Assembly (NCBI GenBank): GCA_016234555.1
Contig: JACRBJ010000044.1
Coordinates: forward strand, 86,737-150,736
Source: Chloroflexota bacterium
Lineage (GTDB): Bacteria; Chloroflexota; Anaerolineae; Anaerolineales; Villigracilaceae
Reading direction: 5' to 3'
Length of the DNA: 64,000 nucleotides
A program made the translations under genes and the position numbers. Shown here one piece after another: positions 37,739-47,396 of the stretch. Below the pieces are notes generated by a model. It saw only the letters and a program-made list of their open reading frames with translations, ran no database searches and was not told the DNA's origin. The number at the start of each line of letters is the position of its first letter. Position 1 is the stretch's first letter.

Positions 37739-39185
37739 ACTTAAACACCACATCCGCAGGCATTCCGATCTTCAACTTCCCATCGGGATCATTGACCTTC
37801 AACTTGATGGCATAGACCGTGCTGGAGCGACCTTCAACGGTTTGGACGTTGCGCGGTGTGAATTCTGCTTTGTTGGCAATCTGGATGACCTCGGCAGTGA
37901 AGGTCAGGTCGGGGAAGGAGTCAACCGTCAGTTCGGCTTGCTGACCGATTGAGACTTTGCCATAGCGGTTTTCAGGGACGTAGACCGTGATGGTCAGGTT
38001 ATTCAACTCGCCGAGGACAAAAGCCGTCGCGCCAGGCTGGACAAACTCACCCACTTCCACGTTGCGAGTCAGGACGACGCCATGCATCGGCGAAGGGATG
38101 GTCAGCTTGGCGATTTGGGTATCGATCAGGTCGAGATTCGCCTGAGCCTGTCCTACCGCCATTTGCGCCTGATCCGCCGCCGCCTGCGCCTGCGATAGCG
38201 CGCCTTCCGCCACTGTCACCGCAGTGGACTGTTCGCCCGTCTGGAATTTCCGCAGGTAATCAAGCGCCGCGTAATAACGTTCCTGCGCCACCGAGACTTC
38301 GGCGCGAAGCAAAAGCACATCGTCCGCCGCCTGTGTGTCGAGAAGTTCGTCGTAGGCTTTCTGGGCATCGTCCAGTTCCTTTTCCGCCGCATCGAAAAGA
38401 TTCTCGCCCGCATCTGTCAGGTTCTCGTCGCCACGGCAGCCATAAACGCGATTGGTCAACCGCTTGTTGTCCACCCGATAACCTTCGTTGGTCCCGCAGT
38501 GGGTGCTGTTGTACCTGCCGACGGGCGCGTTGGCATCGGCGGAATTTTGGGTGAGGTTGTTCACGTCCTTCGCCAGTGAATAGGCGAGACGCGCATTGAG
38601 AAGCCGCTTCTCGGCTTTGAGGAATTCCGACTTCTCAACCGATGTATTGACATTCTCCAAATTGGCGCGGGCTTCTTCCAAAGCTTTCAAAGCAATGTCA
38701 ACTTGGTCCTGCGCCGCCTGAAGTTGCTCTGTGCGGGAGAAATACCAGTCGGGCTGCTCGAAGCGATTCGGATCCTTCGAGAACCAATCCTGAGTACGGG
38801 TTTTCTTGTCCTGCGCGAGCGCGGCTTCGAGGGCGATTTGATATTGGCTCTGCGCGGTGGACAGCGCGTTCTGGGCAGTCTTCGCCCCCGCTTTGGCTGA
38901 CTCCAAACTGGCGGCGGCTACCGCCCGTTGAGCGGCGAGCAGGCTTGGGTCGAGTTGCAGTAGCGGGTCGTTCACTGAAATGGCTTGACCTTCATCTGCA
39001 AGGACTTCGGTCACCTTGCCAGCCATTTCGGGCGCAACGTTCACCTGCGTTGCCTCGATGGTGCCAGAGGCGGTCAGCGCGCCTTTTTTGTTCGAGAGGA
39101 CTTGCGTAATGATGAAGTAGATGCTGACGGCAACGAGCAGCAGGACGACAACGATTGCCTGAATTGGGGGACGTTTGTGGTTCAT
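37737..39185 (-). CDS. HlyD-family efflux periplasmic adaptor (YbhG-like)
   Basis: GTIEATQVNVAPEMAGKVTEVLADEGQAISVNDPLLQLD; LTIPSPMHGVVLTRNVEVGEFVQPG. Confidence 0.82.
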   Translation of the reverse strand: MNHKRPPIQAIVVVLLLVAVSIYFIITQVLSNKKGALTASGTIEATQVNVAPEMAGKVTEVLADEGQAISVNDPLLQLDPSLLAAQRAVAAASLESAKAGAKTAQNALSTAQSQYQIALEAALAQDKKTRTQDWFSKDPNRFEQPDWYFSRTEQLQAAQDQVDIALKALEEARANLENVNTSVEKSEFLKAEKRLLNARLAYSLAKDVNNLTQNSADANAPVGRYNSTHCGTNEGYRVDNKRLTNRVYGCRGDENLTDAGENLFDAAEKELDDAQKAYDELLDTQAADDVLLLRAEVSVAQERYYAALDYLRKFQTGEQSTAVTVAEGALSQAQAAADQAQMAVGQAQANLDLIDTQIAKLTIPSPMHGVVLTRNVEVGEFVQPGATAFVLGELNNLTITVYVPENRYGKVSIGQQAELTVDSFPDLTFTAEVIQIANKAEFTPRNVQTVEGRSSTVYAIKLKVNDPDGKLKIGMPADVVFK

Positions 39186-39205
39186 GGAAATCTCCTTTGT
39201 CTCCC

Positions 39206-39255
39206 CTCTCCTTGTAGGACGTGTGCCCGTTAGGGTAGAGGGGTTGGGGGTGAGG
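39206..39255. repeat. Degenerate CCCTCTCC/GAGGGGTTGGGGGTGAGG element between operon genes
   Basis: CTCCCCTCTCCTTGTAGGACGTGTGCCCGTTAGGGTAGAGGGGTTGGGGGTGAGG. Confidence 0.6.
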
Positions 39256-39257
39256 TT

Positions 39258-40385
39258 TTAGTCAAGCCGCTTGCGGAAACGCAGGGCAGCGGCAGTCATA
39301 ATGCCGACTGCAAAGAGGGTCATGGCGATGACATCAGTCTGAATCATCGCCAAGCTGACGTCCTTAAGCAAAAGCGAGCGGATGATGACAAGGTAATAAC
39401 GCAAAGGCATCAGGTAGGAAAGCCATCGTAGGATAGTCGGCATGGCTTCGAGTGGAAAGAAGAAGCCCGAAAGGAAAATGCTCGGCAGCAGGGTCATCCA
39501 CACGGTAAGCATGGCTTCCTGTTGGGTATTGGCGATGGTGGAAGCAAACAACCCAATCCCAAGTCCTGTGATGAGGAAAATCACCGACAGCAGGAGGATG
39601 AGCCCGAGGTCACCGCGGATGGGCATCCCAAACCACCAGTGACCGAAAGCCAGCACTTCGATGGTGTTGAAAAAGCCGAGGATGACGTACGGCATCAACT
39701 TTCCGACGATCAACTCCCACGAGCGGATGGGCGTGACGATCAACTGCTCGATGGTCCCCCGTTCACGTTCCCGCACCACCGACGAGGCGGTGAGGATGGC
39801 GGCGATGGCATACAAAATCATACCGATCACGCCTGGGATCATGAAGTAGGCGCTGACCAGGTCGGGGTTGTACCAGACGGTGGTGTGAACCTGAACTGGC
39901 GGCTGGACTTTGAGATTCATTCCAGTGCGGGCAAAGTTTTCGGTGAGAATTTCGGTGGAGTGGCTCTGGCTGATGAGTTGCGCCGCCGAAAGCGCGGTGG
40001 ACGCGCTGGTTGGATCGGAGCCATCAAGGATGAACGCCACCTGTGCGTCGCCATCGCTGAGACGCTGGGCGTAATCGGGCGGGATGATGACTGCCGCCTT
40101 CGCCTTGCCAGAGGCAATCAGTTGTTCGATTTCCGCTTCGGATTGGACATCGTAGGCAATGCGAAAATAATCGGCGGCACGGTAGGCATCCAGCAGGGCG
40201 CGGGATTCGGGACTGCGGCTTTGATCCAGCACAGCGAGCGGAACATTGCGGACGTCGTTCGTGGCAGAATATCCAAGCAGGAACAACTGCATGATCGGGA
40301 TAACAAGGATCATCGCCAGTGTGCGCACGTCGCGGAATATCTGGATGAATTCCTTGCGGATGATGGACATTAAGCGTGAATTCAT
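39258..40385 (-). CDS. ABC-2 type transporter permease (YbhR/YhhJ-like)
   Basis: RKEFIQIFRDVRTLAMILVIPIMQLFLLGYSATNDVRNVPLAVLDQSRS; VRERERGTIEQLIVTPI. Confidence 0.88.
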   Translation of the reverse strand: MNSRLMSIIRKEFIQIFRDVRTLAMILVIPIMQLFLLGYSATNDVRNVPLAVLDQSRSPESRALLDAYRAADYFRIAYDVQSEAEIEQLIASGKAKAAVIIPPDYAQRLSDGDAQVAFILDGSDPTSASTALSAAQLISQSHSTEILTENFARTGMNLKVQPPVQVHTTVWYNPDLVSAYFMIPGVIGMILYAIAAILTASSVVRERERGTIEQLIVTPIRSWELIVGKLMPYVILGFFNTIEVLAFGHWWFGMPIRGDLGLILLLSVIFLITGLGIGLFASTIANTQQEAMLTVWMTLLPSIFLSGFFFPLEAMPTILRWLSYLMPLRYYLVIIRSLLLKDVSLAMIQTDVIAMTLFAVGIMTAAALRFRKRLD

Positions 40386-40999
40386 TTGATCTCCTTCAAG
40401 ACGCCGTACAGGAAGATATCTACATAGGCGCCCATGGGATCTGAGGGTAGGAGTTTTCTCAATGGGGTATCGCCAAGTATGATGTCGGTAATCATGTAGG
40501 AAACCACCAGTCCAAAAAAGGAACGCGCCAACACTGCGGGGTTGGTAACGCGCAGTTCCTTCCGTGCCTTGACCAGTTTTTCGAAGATGGGGAGTATCTT
40601 GGGCGCGACCTCCAGTACGATCAATTTACCATGTTGACCACGAAACTCAACCAGTTCGATGAACATTAGGTTGATGTAGTCGGGCTGTTTTTTTATTTCG
40701 TTCATGCTGATGAGCGCCGCATTTCGCAAAAACTCCTCGGCGGTTTCCCCTTGCGCTTCGAGAATCAAGGGCATGATTTTCTTGTACGGATGCTTGTCCA
40801 CAACAATGGCTTCGAAGATTTCATCCTTGCTCTTAAAATGGTTGTAAATCCCACCCAAAGCCAATCCCGCATGTTCCGCAATCTCCCGCATGGATGTGGC
40901 ATGATAACCGTTCTTGATGAACAATTCCGCAGCGGCATCTTCGATGGCAAGACGGGTGGTCTCGCCTTTGGTTGGGGCGTCCTTCGCTTTTTCGGGCAT
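40382..40999 (-). CDS. TetR/AcrR family transcriptional regulator
   Basis: AIEDAAAELFIKNGYHATSMREIAEHAGLALGGIYNHFKSKDEIFEA. Confidence 0.9.
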   Translation of the reverse strand: MPEKAKDAPTKGETTRLAIEDAAAELFIKNGYHATSMREIAEHAGLALGGIYNHFKSKDEIFEAIVVDKHPYKKIMPLILEAQGETAEEFLRNAALISMNEIKKQPDYINLMFIELVEFRGQHGKLIVLEVAPKILPIFEKLVKARKELRVTNPAVLARSFFGLVVSYMITDIILGDTPLRKLLPSDPMGAYVDIFLYGVLKEIK

Positions 41000-41023
41000 G
41001 GTTTTCCTTCTTTCAAGAAAATG

Positions 41024-41037
41024 AACGAACGTTCGTT
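41024..41037. promoter_or_regulatory. Candidate TetR operator upstream of tetR
   Basis: Perfect palindrome AACGAACGTTCGTT; surrounding AAATGAACGAACGTTCGTTTTTATTT identical to the copy at 46012. Confidence 0.75.
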
Positions 41038-41101
41038 TTTATTTATTCTACAACTGACCAGGGGCTTCTGTCAAGATGGAAAAATCCCCCATTTCAGTCT
41101 A

Positions 41102-41701
41102 TCAAAGCCAGTATGCCAGGGCGGAAATTACCAGTCCGCCCGCAACGCCAGCAAGGACATCAAGAATGTAATGTTGTTTTGTGAACAGAGTCGAGACCGC
41201 GATCAAAACCGCCCAAGCGAGCATGACGCCGCCGATGACTGGTCCGCCCGCGATAAAGTTTGCCGCCACCACTGGCACGGACAAGCCAACGTGCATGCTG
41301 GGGAAATTCCCGTACGGCTTGCAGGTCTTTTGAAACAGACCGAGCATCCAGCCTGACAACCCACCCACAGTCACCTGCTCCACCCGTTCGATTTTGCTTG
41401 GGACAGCCGCATGAATCAGGCTGGAGATCACGCTGATCGAAACGAAGCTGGTCAACATCCAATGGAATTGCCGCGCATCGGACAAAATAAAAAACGGCTG
41501 GAGTACGAAAACGTAGGTCGAGAAATACACCAGCGCGAAGAGCGGCAGGTAGGGGATTTTTTGATCCAGTTCAATCCCCAGATCGATGCGGCGGCTTGGC
41601 TCCACTCGAAGGCGGTTGACGAAGAAGTAGAGGATCAGCCAGCCGAAGAGGGTCAACCCCAGGGCTGATAGTCGGAAAGAGAGAGGGAGAGCTTGGTCCA
41701 A
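41102..41701 (-). CDS. PAP2-superfamily membrane phosphatase
   Basis: NFPSMHVGLSVPV...STLFTKQHYILDVLAGVAGG. Confidence 0.8.
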   Translation of the reverse strand: MDQALPLSFRLSALGLTLFGWLILYFFVNRLRVEPSRRIDLGIELDQKIPYLPLFALVYFSTYVFVLQPFFILSDARQFHWMLTSFVSISVISSLIHAAVPSKIERVEQVTVGGLSGWMLGLFQKTCKPYGNFPSMHVGLSVPVVAANFIAGGPVIGGVMLAWAVLIAVSTLFTKQHYILDVLAGVAGGLVISALAYWL

Positions 41702-44700
41702 GTTTTACTCCGCTTGCAAAAGGCTTTTCGAGTCGCGGCGTGTCACAAACTGCCGTTTTCGCATGGTTGACAAAGAAGTGCATCCGATTGAAGAAGTTGA
41801 CCTCGCTGACTCCCGCGTCCGCATCGAGGAAGAGCAAATTCAATTGCGGGTACATTTCCTTCATCTTCTTTTCCGCGCCCTTGGCGATGATGTGATTGGC
41901 AATACAACCGAACGGTTGCAGGCACAAAACATTGTTGATACCATTCTTTGCAAAGGATGCCACTTCGCCCGCGATGAGCCAGCCTTCGCCATATTGATGG
42001 TTGAGGCTGAGGATTTCCTCCGCGTTGCGGGCAATCGTCTCGATATCGGGGTGGCGGTGGAAGCGCCGATAGTTCTTCATGATGTCATGGACTTCGTTCA
42101 GGTAACCACGTAGCACCTGCTTCCCCAGCAGGCACAACAGCCAAGTCAGATCATGCCGCTCCAGGTTGGTTTTGACGCTATGTTCAACGTGAATCAAGCT
42201 TCCAGCAAAGAACTCCAAAAACGTCGGCATGACCACTTCAACGCCCTGTTCCATCAGCCATTGGGCGGCGTTGTTGTTCGAGAACGGGTTGTACTTGACG
42301 TAAATCTCGCCGACGATTCCCGCCTTCGGATAAACCTTGTCGTCCACCTCGATGGCGTTGAAATCTGTCACGGCTCTTTCCAGCGCGGCAAGCAGAGCCT
42401 TTTTCTCGGTCGGAATTTTTCCTTCCATGTAATCCTGCAGGTAATGTTCCGCAATCCGTTGCGAGTCGCCCCTGTGAACCTCGCGGATGACTGTCGAGTA
42501 ATACATGTCCGAAATTGCATCAGTGAACATCATGCTGATGACTGCTTTGTACATGTACACCTTCGTGTTGAACTCGAAGCCTGGTTGTTCGTTGAGGGTT
42601 TGGAAATTGGTCGAGAGTGTGACCACAGGCACATCTTCAAAACCCGCCGCAACGATCGCCTTCTTCACCAGCGAGGCATAACTCGAAGCGCGGCACTGTC
42701 CGCCCGTTTGAGAGAATCCGATGGCGGTTTCCGAAAGATCATACTTTCCAGATTGAAGCGCCTTGACCAAATCCCCCACCGTGATGATTCCTGGGTAGCA
42801 AATTTCGTTGTTGGTGTATTTGAGTCCTACGTTGACCGACTCGCGGTCAGCGGGCGGAAGCCAGACGATGTCATAGCCCGCATCAATGAACGGGCGGACA
42901 AGAGGCGGCGAACAGAACATCGAAAAGTCAGGGACGATCAACGTCCGATGGCGATCTTCCTTTTGATAGACCCGCGTCCGCTTGCGGGCTTTGAACACCT
43001 TCTCCCCGCTGCCCGATTGTTTGATCGCTTCAAACGTCGAGCGCAGGCGCAGTTTTGTCGAGCCAGTGCTTTCGATCTCGTCGATGCGGATGACGGTTGG
43101 GTTTTTGCCGTACTGTCCCAAAATCGCGGCAACCTCATCGAGGATGAACGGGTCGGGTCCACAGCCGAACGAATTCAACTGCACCACCTCCACCCCGTCG
43201 GTCTGACCAGCCCACCGCGCTGCATGATAGTAGCGATTGAGATATTCCCACTGCGTCATCACGTGGCGGTTGTCCAGCGTCGCACCATCCTCCCACGGGA
43301 CAGAATCTTCGGTGATGACATCCAATCCAAAGTCGGTGATGAGGTCGGGGATTTTGTGGTTGATGAGCGGGTCAATATGATACGGACGACCCATCAGCAG
43401 GATGACTGGGCGACCGTCTTCCCGCGCATTTTCGAGGATCTCCGCCGCAGTGCTTCGCACCTGGACCTTGAACTGCTTCTGTGATTCTTCAGCCTTTTCA
43501 TACGCCCGAGCCGCCACGCTCCGCGCCACGCCAAGACTCGCGAGATATTCAACGCAGGTCTTCTTCAACAGTTTCTTGTCTTCAAAGGTGATGGGCGGCA
43601 TATCCAGCGGAATGCCGTACCGCTCCTGCGGATTAATTACGTTCCGCACCACGTCGGCATAGCCAGAAACGACGGGACAGTTGAAACTATTCGCTGAGTC
43701 GGCAAAATGCGTCTCCTCGTAGAAGACCATCGGGTAGAAGATTCTGTCCACGCCCTGCTCGACCAGGTTGATAATATGTCCGCTGACCAGTTTGGCTGGG
43801 AAACACAAATTATCCGACATGATATGCGCCGCCCCTTTTTGAAACACCGCATTGCTCGAAGCCGCCGAAAGTTGCACCTTGATTCCGCTCTCGACAAACA
43901 ACGTATTCCAAAACGGGAAATTCTCAAACTGATTCAAAACTCTGGGAATCCCAACGACCAGTTTCGGGGTCGAGTCGGGTGCGGTCTTGCGGTTGAAGAG
44001 CATATCCAACTTGAGCGCAGGCAGGTTCACACCGCGACGTTCCGACTTTCCGCCGTTGGAATAAATCTTCTCGCAGCGGTTGCCCGAATAGAAGGTGTTG
44101 CTGTTCGGAAAGATCATCTTCGTCACCGTGCAGCGGTTTTCGCAGCCGTGACAGTTGATATTCTTCTTAGTGTAATTACCTGCCACCCTGAACCTTCCGA
44201 AGACCGAGTGCGACTCTGCCTGCCCATGTTCCTGAACATAATCACGCGCGGTTAATGCCGCGCCATATGCGCCCATCAACTCCGCCATGTCGGGACAAAT
44301 CACCTCGCGCCCTAAAAGATTCTCCAACGCCTTTTGCACCGCAGGGTTGCGGAAGGTCCCACCCTGCACTACGATGTGCCCGCCGAGGTGTGAAGTGTCG
44401 GTGACTTTCAGTACCTTATGCAAGGCATTCTTGATGACCGAATAAGCCAGCCCCGCAGAGATGTCGCTGATCGAAGCGCCTTCACGCAGCGACTGCTTGA
44501 CTTTCGAGTTCATAAAGACCGTGCAGCGGGTGCCAAGGTCGCAGGGCGATTCTCCGCTGGTGGCTTCCCGCCCAAACTCGGCGGCGGAGTAGCCCATGTT
44601 CCGCGCAAAGGACTCGATGAACGAACCGCATCCCGAAGAACAGGCTTCATTGATTTTGATGTCCTGAATGAAGCCGTCCTTGACGAAGATGGCTTTCATG

Positions 44701-45992
44701 TCCTGCCCACCGATGTCCATGATGAAGGAGACATCCTTGTCGAACGCCTTTGCCGCGCGGAAGTGCGCCAGCGTCTCCACCATGCCGTCATCCAAGCCAA
44801 ATGCGGCGCGGATCAAGTCCTCGCCGTAACCTGTGACCATGCTACGGGTGACGCGCAGGGACTTGCCATGTTCGCCAAAACGCCGCTGCAATTCATCCAA
44901 TCCGTTTTGAACCGCGCCGATGGCGTCACCCTTGTTGTTGACGTAGTACTCGAACGCCACCCTGCCCTGCTCGTCGATCAATACAATCTTGGTCGTGGTT
45001 GAGCCTGAGTCAATGCCAAGGAAGAGCCCGCCATCAGTGAGGTCGGCGATGTTCACGCGCTTGATACGATGCCGCATCCGCGCCGCATCCCAAGCTTCAT
45101 ACTCCGCCTGATCCTTGAATAACGCGGGCAAGCGGTTTTGATTCGCCGTCTCGTGCGTCTGGTCGGTTCCCAATTTGTCGATCAACTCGGACAAGGTGAA
45201 GGTCTGCTTTGCGGTTGACTCGGTCAATGCCGCGCCAATTGCAGGGAGCAATTGCGCATTTTCCACGTCCAGCACGTCCTCCGCTTTGAGGCAGAGTACT
45301 TTCATGAAAGCCCGCTTCAACGAGGGCAGGAAGGTCAACGGTCCGCCGCAGAACAAAACGGACGGTTTGGGAGTGTATCCGCGCGAAAGAGTTGCCAGAG
45401 TCTGCAAGACCACCGCATGGAAAACCGAGGCGGCGATATCGGCGCGGGAGATGTCGCGGCTCAACAGGTTTTGCAGGTCGGTCTTGGCGAACACGCCGCA
45501 GCGCGAAGCCATCGGGTAGATCATCGTGGATTTCCCCGCCAGCGCATCTAACTCAGTAAGGGGCACATTCAACAACCCAGACATTTCATCGATGAACGCG
45601 CCCGTGCCGCCCGCGCAGGAGCCGTTCATGCGGATGTCGGGCATGCCTTTGTCTTTGAAGAAGATCATCTTGGCATCTTCGCCGCCGATGTCGATCAATG
45701 TTTTTACCTGGGGATAGAGTTGCCGCACGACCTCCGCTGATGAGATTACTTCCTGAAGAAATGGAAGGCTGAACCTCTCGCAGAGTCCCATTCCTGCCGA
45801 ACCAGTAATGAGAACATCGACCTGCCCGTTGCCAAGTTTTTCCTTTGCTTCGGCAAGGGTTTCCTGTAGGGTTTGGACAGTTTCGGCATTATGGCGGCGA
45901 TATGAAGAGAAAAGCAGTTTCCCCTCCCCGTTCAAGATCACCGCTTTGGCGGTTGTGGAACCGATGTCAATTCCCAGTTTACGATTGAGCAT
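41571..45992 (-). CDS. Giant acyl-CoA dehydratase activase (2-hydroxyglutaryl-CoA dehydratase activator family; two BadF/BadG-type ATPase domains, DUF2229 and HgdB-like regions)
   Basis: LGIDIGSTTAKAVILN and LFLGIDSGSTTTKIVLID; NCHGCENRC; VGIPRVLNQFENFPFWNTLF; start MLNRKLGID at 45992. Confidence 0.88.
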   Translation of the reverse strand: MLNRKLGIDIGSTTAKAVILNGEGKLLFSSYRRHNAETVQTLQETLAEAKEKLGNGQVDVLITGSAGMGLCERFSLPFLQEVISSAEVVRQLYPQVKTLIDIGGEDAKMIFFKDKGMPDIRMNGSCAGGTGAFIDEMSGLLNVPLTELDALAGKSTMIYPMASRCGVFAKTDLQNLLSRDISRADIAASVFHAVVLQTLATLSRGYTPKPSVLFCGGPLTFLPSLKRAFMKVLCLKAEDVLDVENAQLLPAIGAALTESTAKQTFTLSELIDKLGTDQTHETANQNRLPALFKDQAEYEAWDAARMRHRIKRVNIADLTDGGLFLGIDSGSTTTKIVLIDEQGRVAFEYYVNNKGDAIGAVQNGLDELQRRFGEHGKSLRVTRSMVTGYGEDLIRAAFGLDDGMVETLAHFRAAKAFDKDVSFIMDIGGQDMKAIFVKDGFIQDIKINEACSSGCGSFIESFARNMGYSAAEFGREATSGESPCDLGTRCTVFMNSKVKQSLREGASISDISAGLAYSVIKNALHKVLKVTDTSHLGGHIVVQGGTFRNPAVQKALENLLGREVICPDMAELMGAYGAALTARDYVQEHGQAESHSVFGRFRVAGNYTKKNINCHGCENRCTVTKMIFPNSNTFYSGNRCEKIYSNGGKSERRGVNLPALKLDMLFNRKTAPDSTPKLVVGIPRVLNQFENFPFWNTLFVESGIKVQLSAASSNAVFQKGAAHIMSDNLCFPAKLVSGHIINLVEQGVDRIFYPMVFYEETHFADSANSFNCPVVSGYADVVRNVINPQERYGIPLDMPPITFEDKKLLKKTCVEYLASLGVARSVAARAYEKAEESQKQFKVQVRSTAAEILENAREDGRPVILLMGRPYHIDPLINHKIPDLITDFGLDVITEDSVPWEDGATLDNRHVMTQWEYLNRYYHAARWAGQTDGVEVVQLNSFGCGPDPFILDEVAAILGQYGKNPTVIRIDEIESTGSTKLRLRSTFEAIKQSGSGEKVFKARKRTRVYQKEDRHRTLIVPDFSMFCSPPLVRPFIDAGYDIVWLPPADRESVNVGLKYTNNEICYPGIITVGDLVKALQSGKYDLSETAIGFSQTGGQCRASSYASLVKKAIVAAGFEDVPVVTLSTNFQTLNEQPGFEFNTKVYMYKAVISMMFTDAISDMYYSTVIREVHRGDSQRIAEHYLQDYMEGKIPTEKKALLAALERAVTDFNAIEVDDKVYPKAGIVGEIYVKYNPFSNNNAAQWLMEQGVEVVMPTFLEFFAGSLIHVEHSVKTNLERHDLTWLLCLLGKQVLRGYLNEVHDIMKNYRRFHRHPDIETIARNAEEILSLNHQYGEGWLIAGEVASFAKNGINNVLCLQPFGCIANHIIAKGAEKKMKEMYPQLNLLFLDADAGVSEVNFFNRMHFFVNHAKTAVCDTPRLEKPFASGVKLGPSSPSLFPTISPGVDPLRLADPLLLRQPPSSGAKPPHRSGD

Positions 45993-46014
45993 AATTTCAC
46001 TCCTACAATAAATG

Positions 46015-46028
46015 AACGAACGTTCGTT
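46015..46028. promoter_or_regulatory. Candidate TetR operator upstream of activase
   Basis: AACGAACGTTCGTT palindrome, same 26-nt context as 41024. Confidence 0.75.
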
Positions 46029-46105
46029 TTTATTTTTACACAAAACTGACTTCGTGTCAATATGTCAAAAATCAGTTATTAAAATTCATCAGTTACAATC
46101 AACCC

Positions 46106-47371
46106 ATGCTCCCCCTCACCCCCCTTGAAAAAGACATCCGCAAAAACCTGAAATATAACGTCACCGTCGGCCTCCTTGACGGCAGCCTGTTCGGCGTGGC
46201 TTTGGGCTTTGCCTCGTTTAGCGCCGTGCTTCCACTCTTCGTCGCCTCGATGACCGACTCTGCCACGTTGATTGGCCTGGTACCAGCCATCCACTCGACG
46301 GGATGGCTGCTTCCGCAACTGTTCACCGCAAGCCACGTCTCGCGGCTGCGGAAATACAAACGCACCGTTCTGATGATGACCATCCACGAACGAGCGCCGT
46401 TTCTAGGATTTGCCATCGTCGCCTTGTTGCTGCCGTTCATCGGAATAAACACCGGACTCATCCTAACGTTTTGCCTGCTGATCTGGCAGGGACTCGGCGG
46501 CGGATTCACTGCCAACGCCTGGACTTCGATGGTCTCGAAGATCATCCTGCCCGAATCACGCGGGACTTTCTTCGGGGTGCAGGGCGGGCTGGCGAATCTC
46601 TTCATCAGCATGTCTGCCATCGGGGCGGGATACCTGCTCGATTACTTCGACGCCCCATGGGACTTTGCGATCTGCTTCCTGCTCGCGGTGGTTTTCTTCA
46701 CTCTCTCGTGGTTTGCCCTTGCCATGACGCGCGAACCGGAAGACGTTGACAAGGTCATCCCCGATGAGAAGTCAAACTTTTGGAATGATGCGGCAAAGGT
46801 ATTGAGCCGCGATAGGAACTTCAACTGGTTTCTGGTGGTGCGCGTCCTATCGCAATTCGCCACGATGGGATTCTCGTTCTACATCATCTACGCCCTGCGT
46901 GACTTTGGCATGACCGAGGTTGTGTCGGGCTATCTCATCGCCGCTTTGACCATCTCGCAGACGGTCGCCAACATGGGCATGGGTTGGATTGGCGACAAGG
47001 TCGGGCATCGCATGATGCTCATCATCGGGGCGGTTGCCGCCTTCCTCAGCGCCGTGCTGGCATGGAGCGCAACGTCGCTCGCGTGGTTCTATCCCATCTT
47101 CGTTTTGACGGGCATCGCCAACGTCGCCATCTGGACGAACAGCATGTCCATGACCGTGGACTTCGGCAGCGAAGCGGAACGTCCCATCTACATTGGTCTC
47201 TCGCAGACACTCACCGCCCCCGCCACCATCATTGCCCCGCTCATCGGCGGCTGGATCGTGGATGCGGCTGGCTTCACCCCGACATTCACAATCTCGCTCA
47301 TCCTTGCATTGGGGATGCTCGGCATTCTATTGTTTTTGGTAAAAGACCCGCGCAAGCGCGCAACGACATAA
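46106..47371 (+). CDS. MFS transporter
   Basis: Twelve-TM pattern; GMGWIGDKVGHRMMLIIG. Confidence 0.8.
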   Translation: MLPLTPLEKDIRKNLKYNVTVGLLDGSLFGVALGFASFSAVLPLFVASMTDSATLIGLVPAIHSTGWLLPQLFTASHVSRLRKYKRTVLMMTIHERAPFLGFAIVALLLPFIGINTGLILTFCLLIWQGLGGGFTANAWTSMVSKIILPESRGTFFGVQGGLANLFISMSAIGAGYLLDYFDAPWDFAICFLLAVVFFTLSWFALAMTREPEDVDKVIPDEKSNFWNDAAKVLSRDRNFNWFLVVRVLSQFATMGFSFYIIYALRDFGMTEVVSGYLIAALTISQTVANMGMGWIGDKVGHRMMLIIGAVAAFLSAVLAWSATSLAWFYPIFVLTGIANVAIWTNSMSMTVDFGSEAERPIYIGLSQTLTAPATIIAPLIGGWIVDAAGFTPTFTISLILALGMLGILLFLVKDPRKRATT

Positions 47372-47396
47372 ATCGTTACTACAACAAGGAGTTCTC

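Noticed and set aside
42153-43484. 443-aa plus-strand ORF within the activase gene
   Set aside because: Antisense shadow of a gene with strong domain motifs
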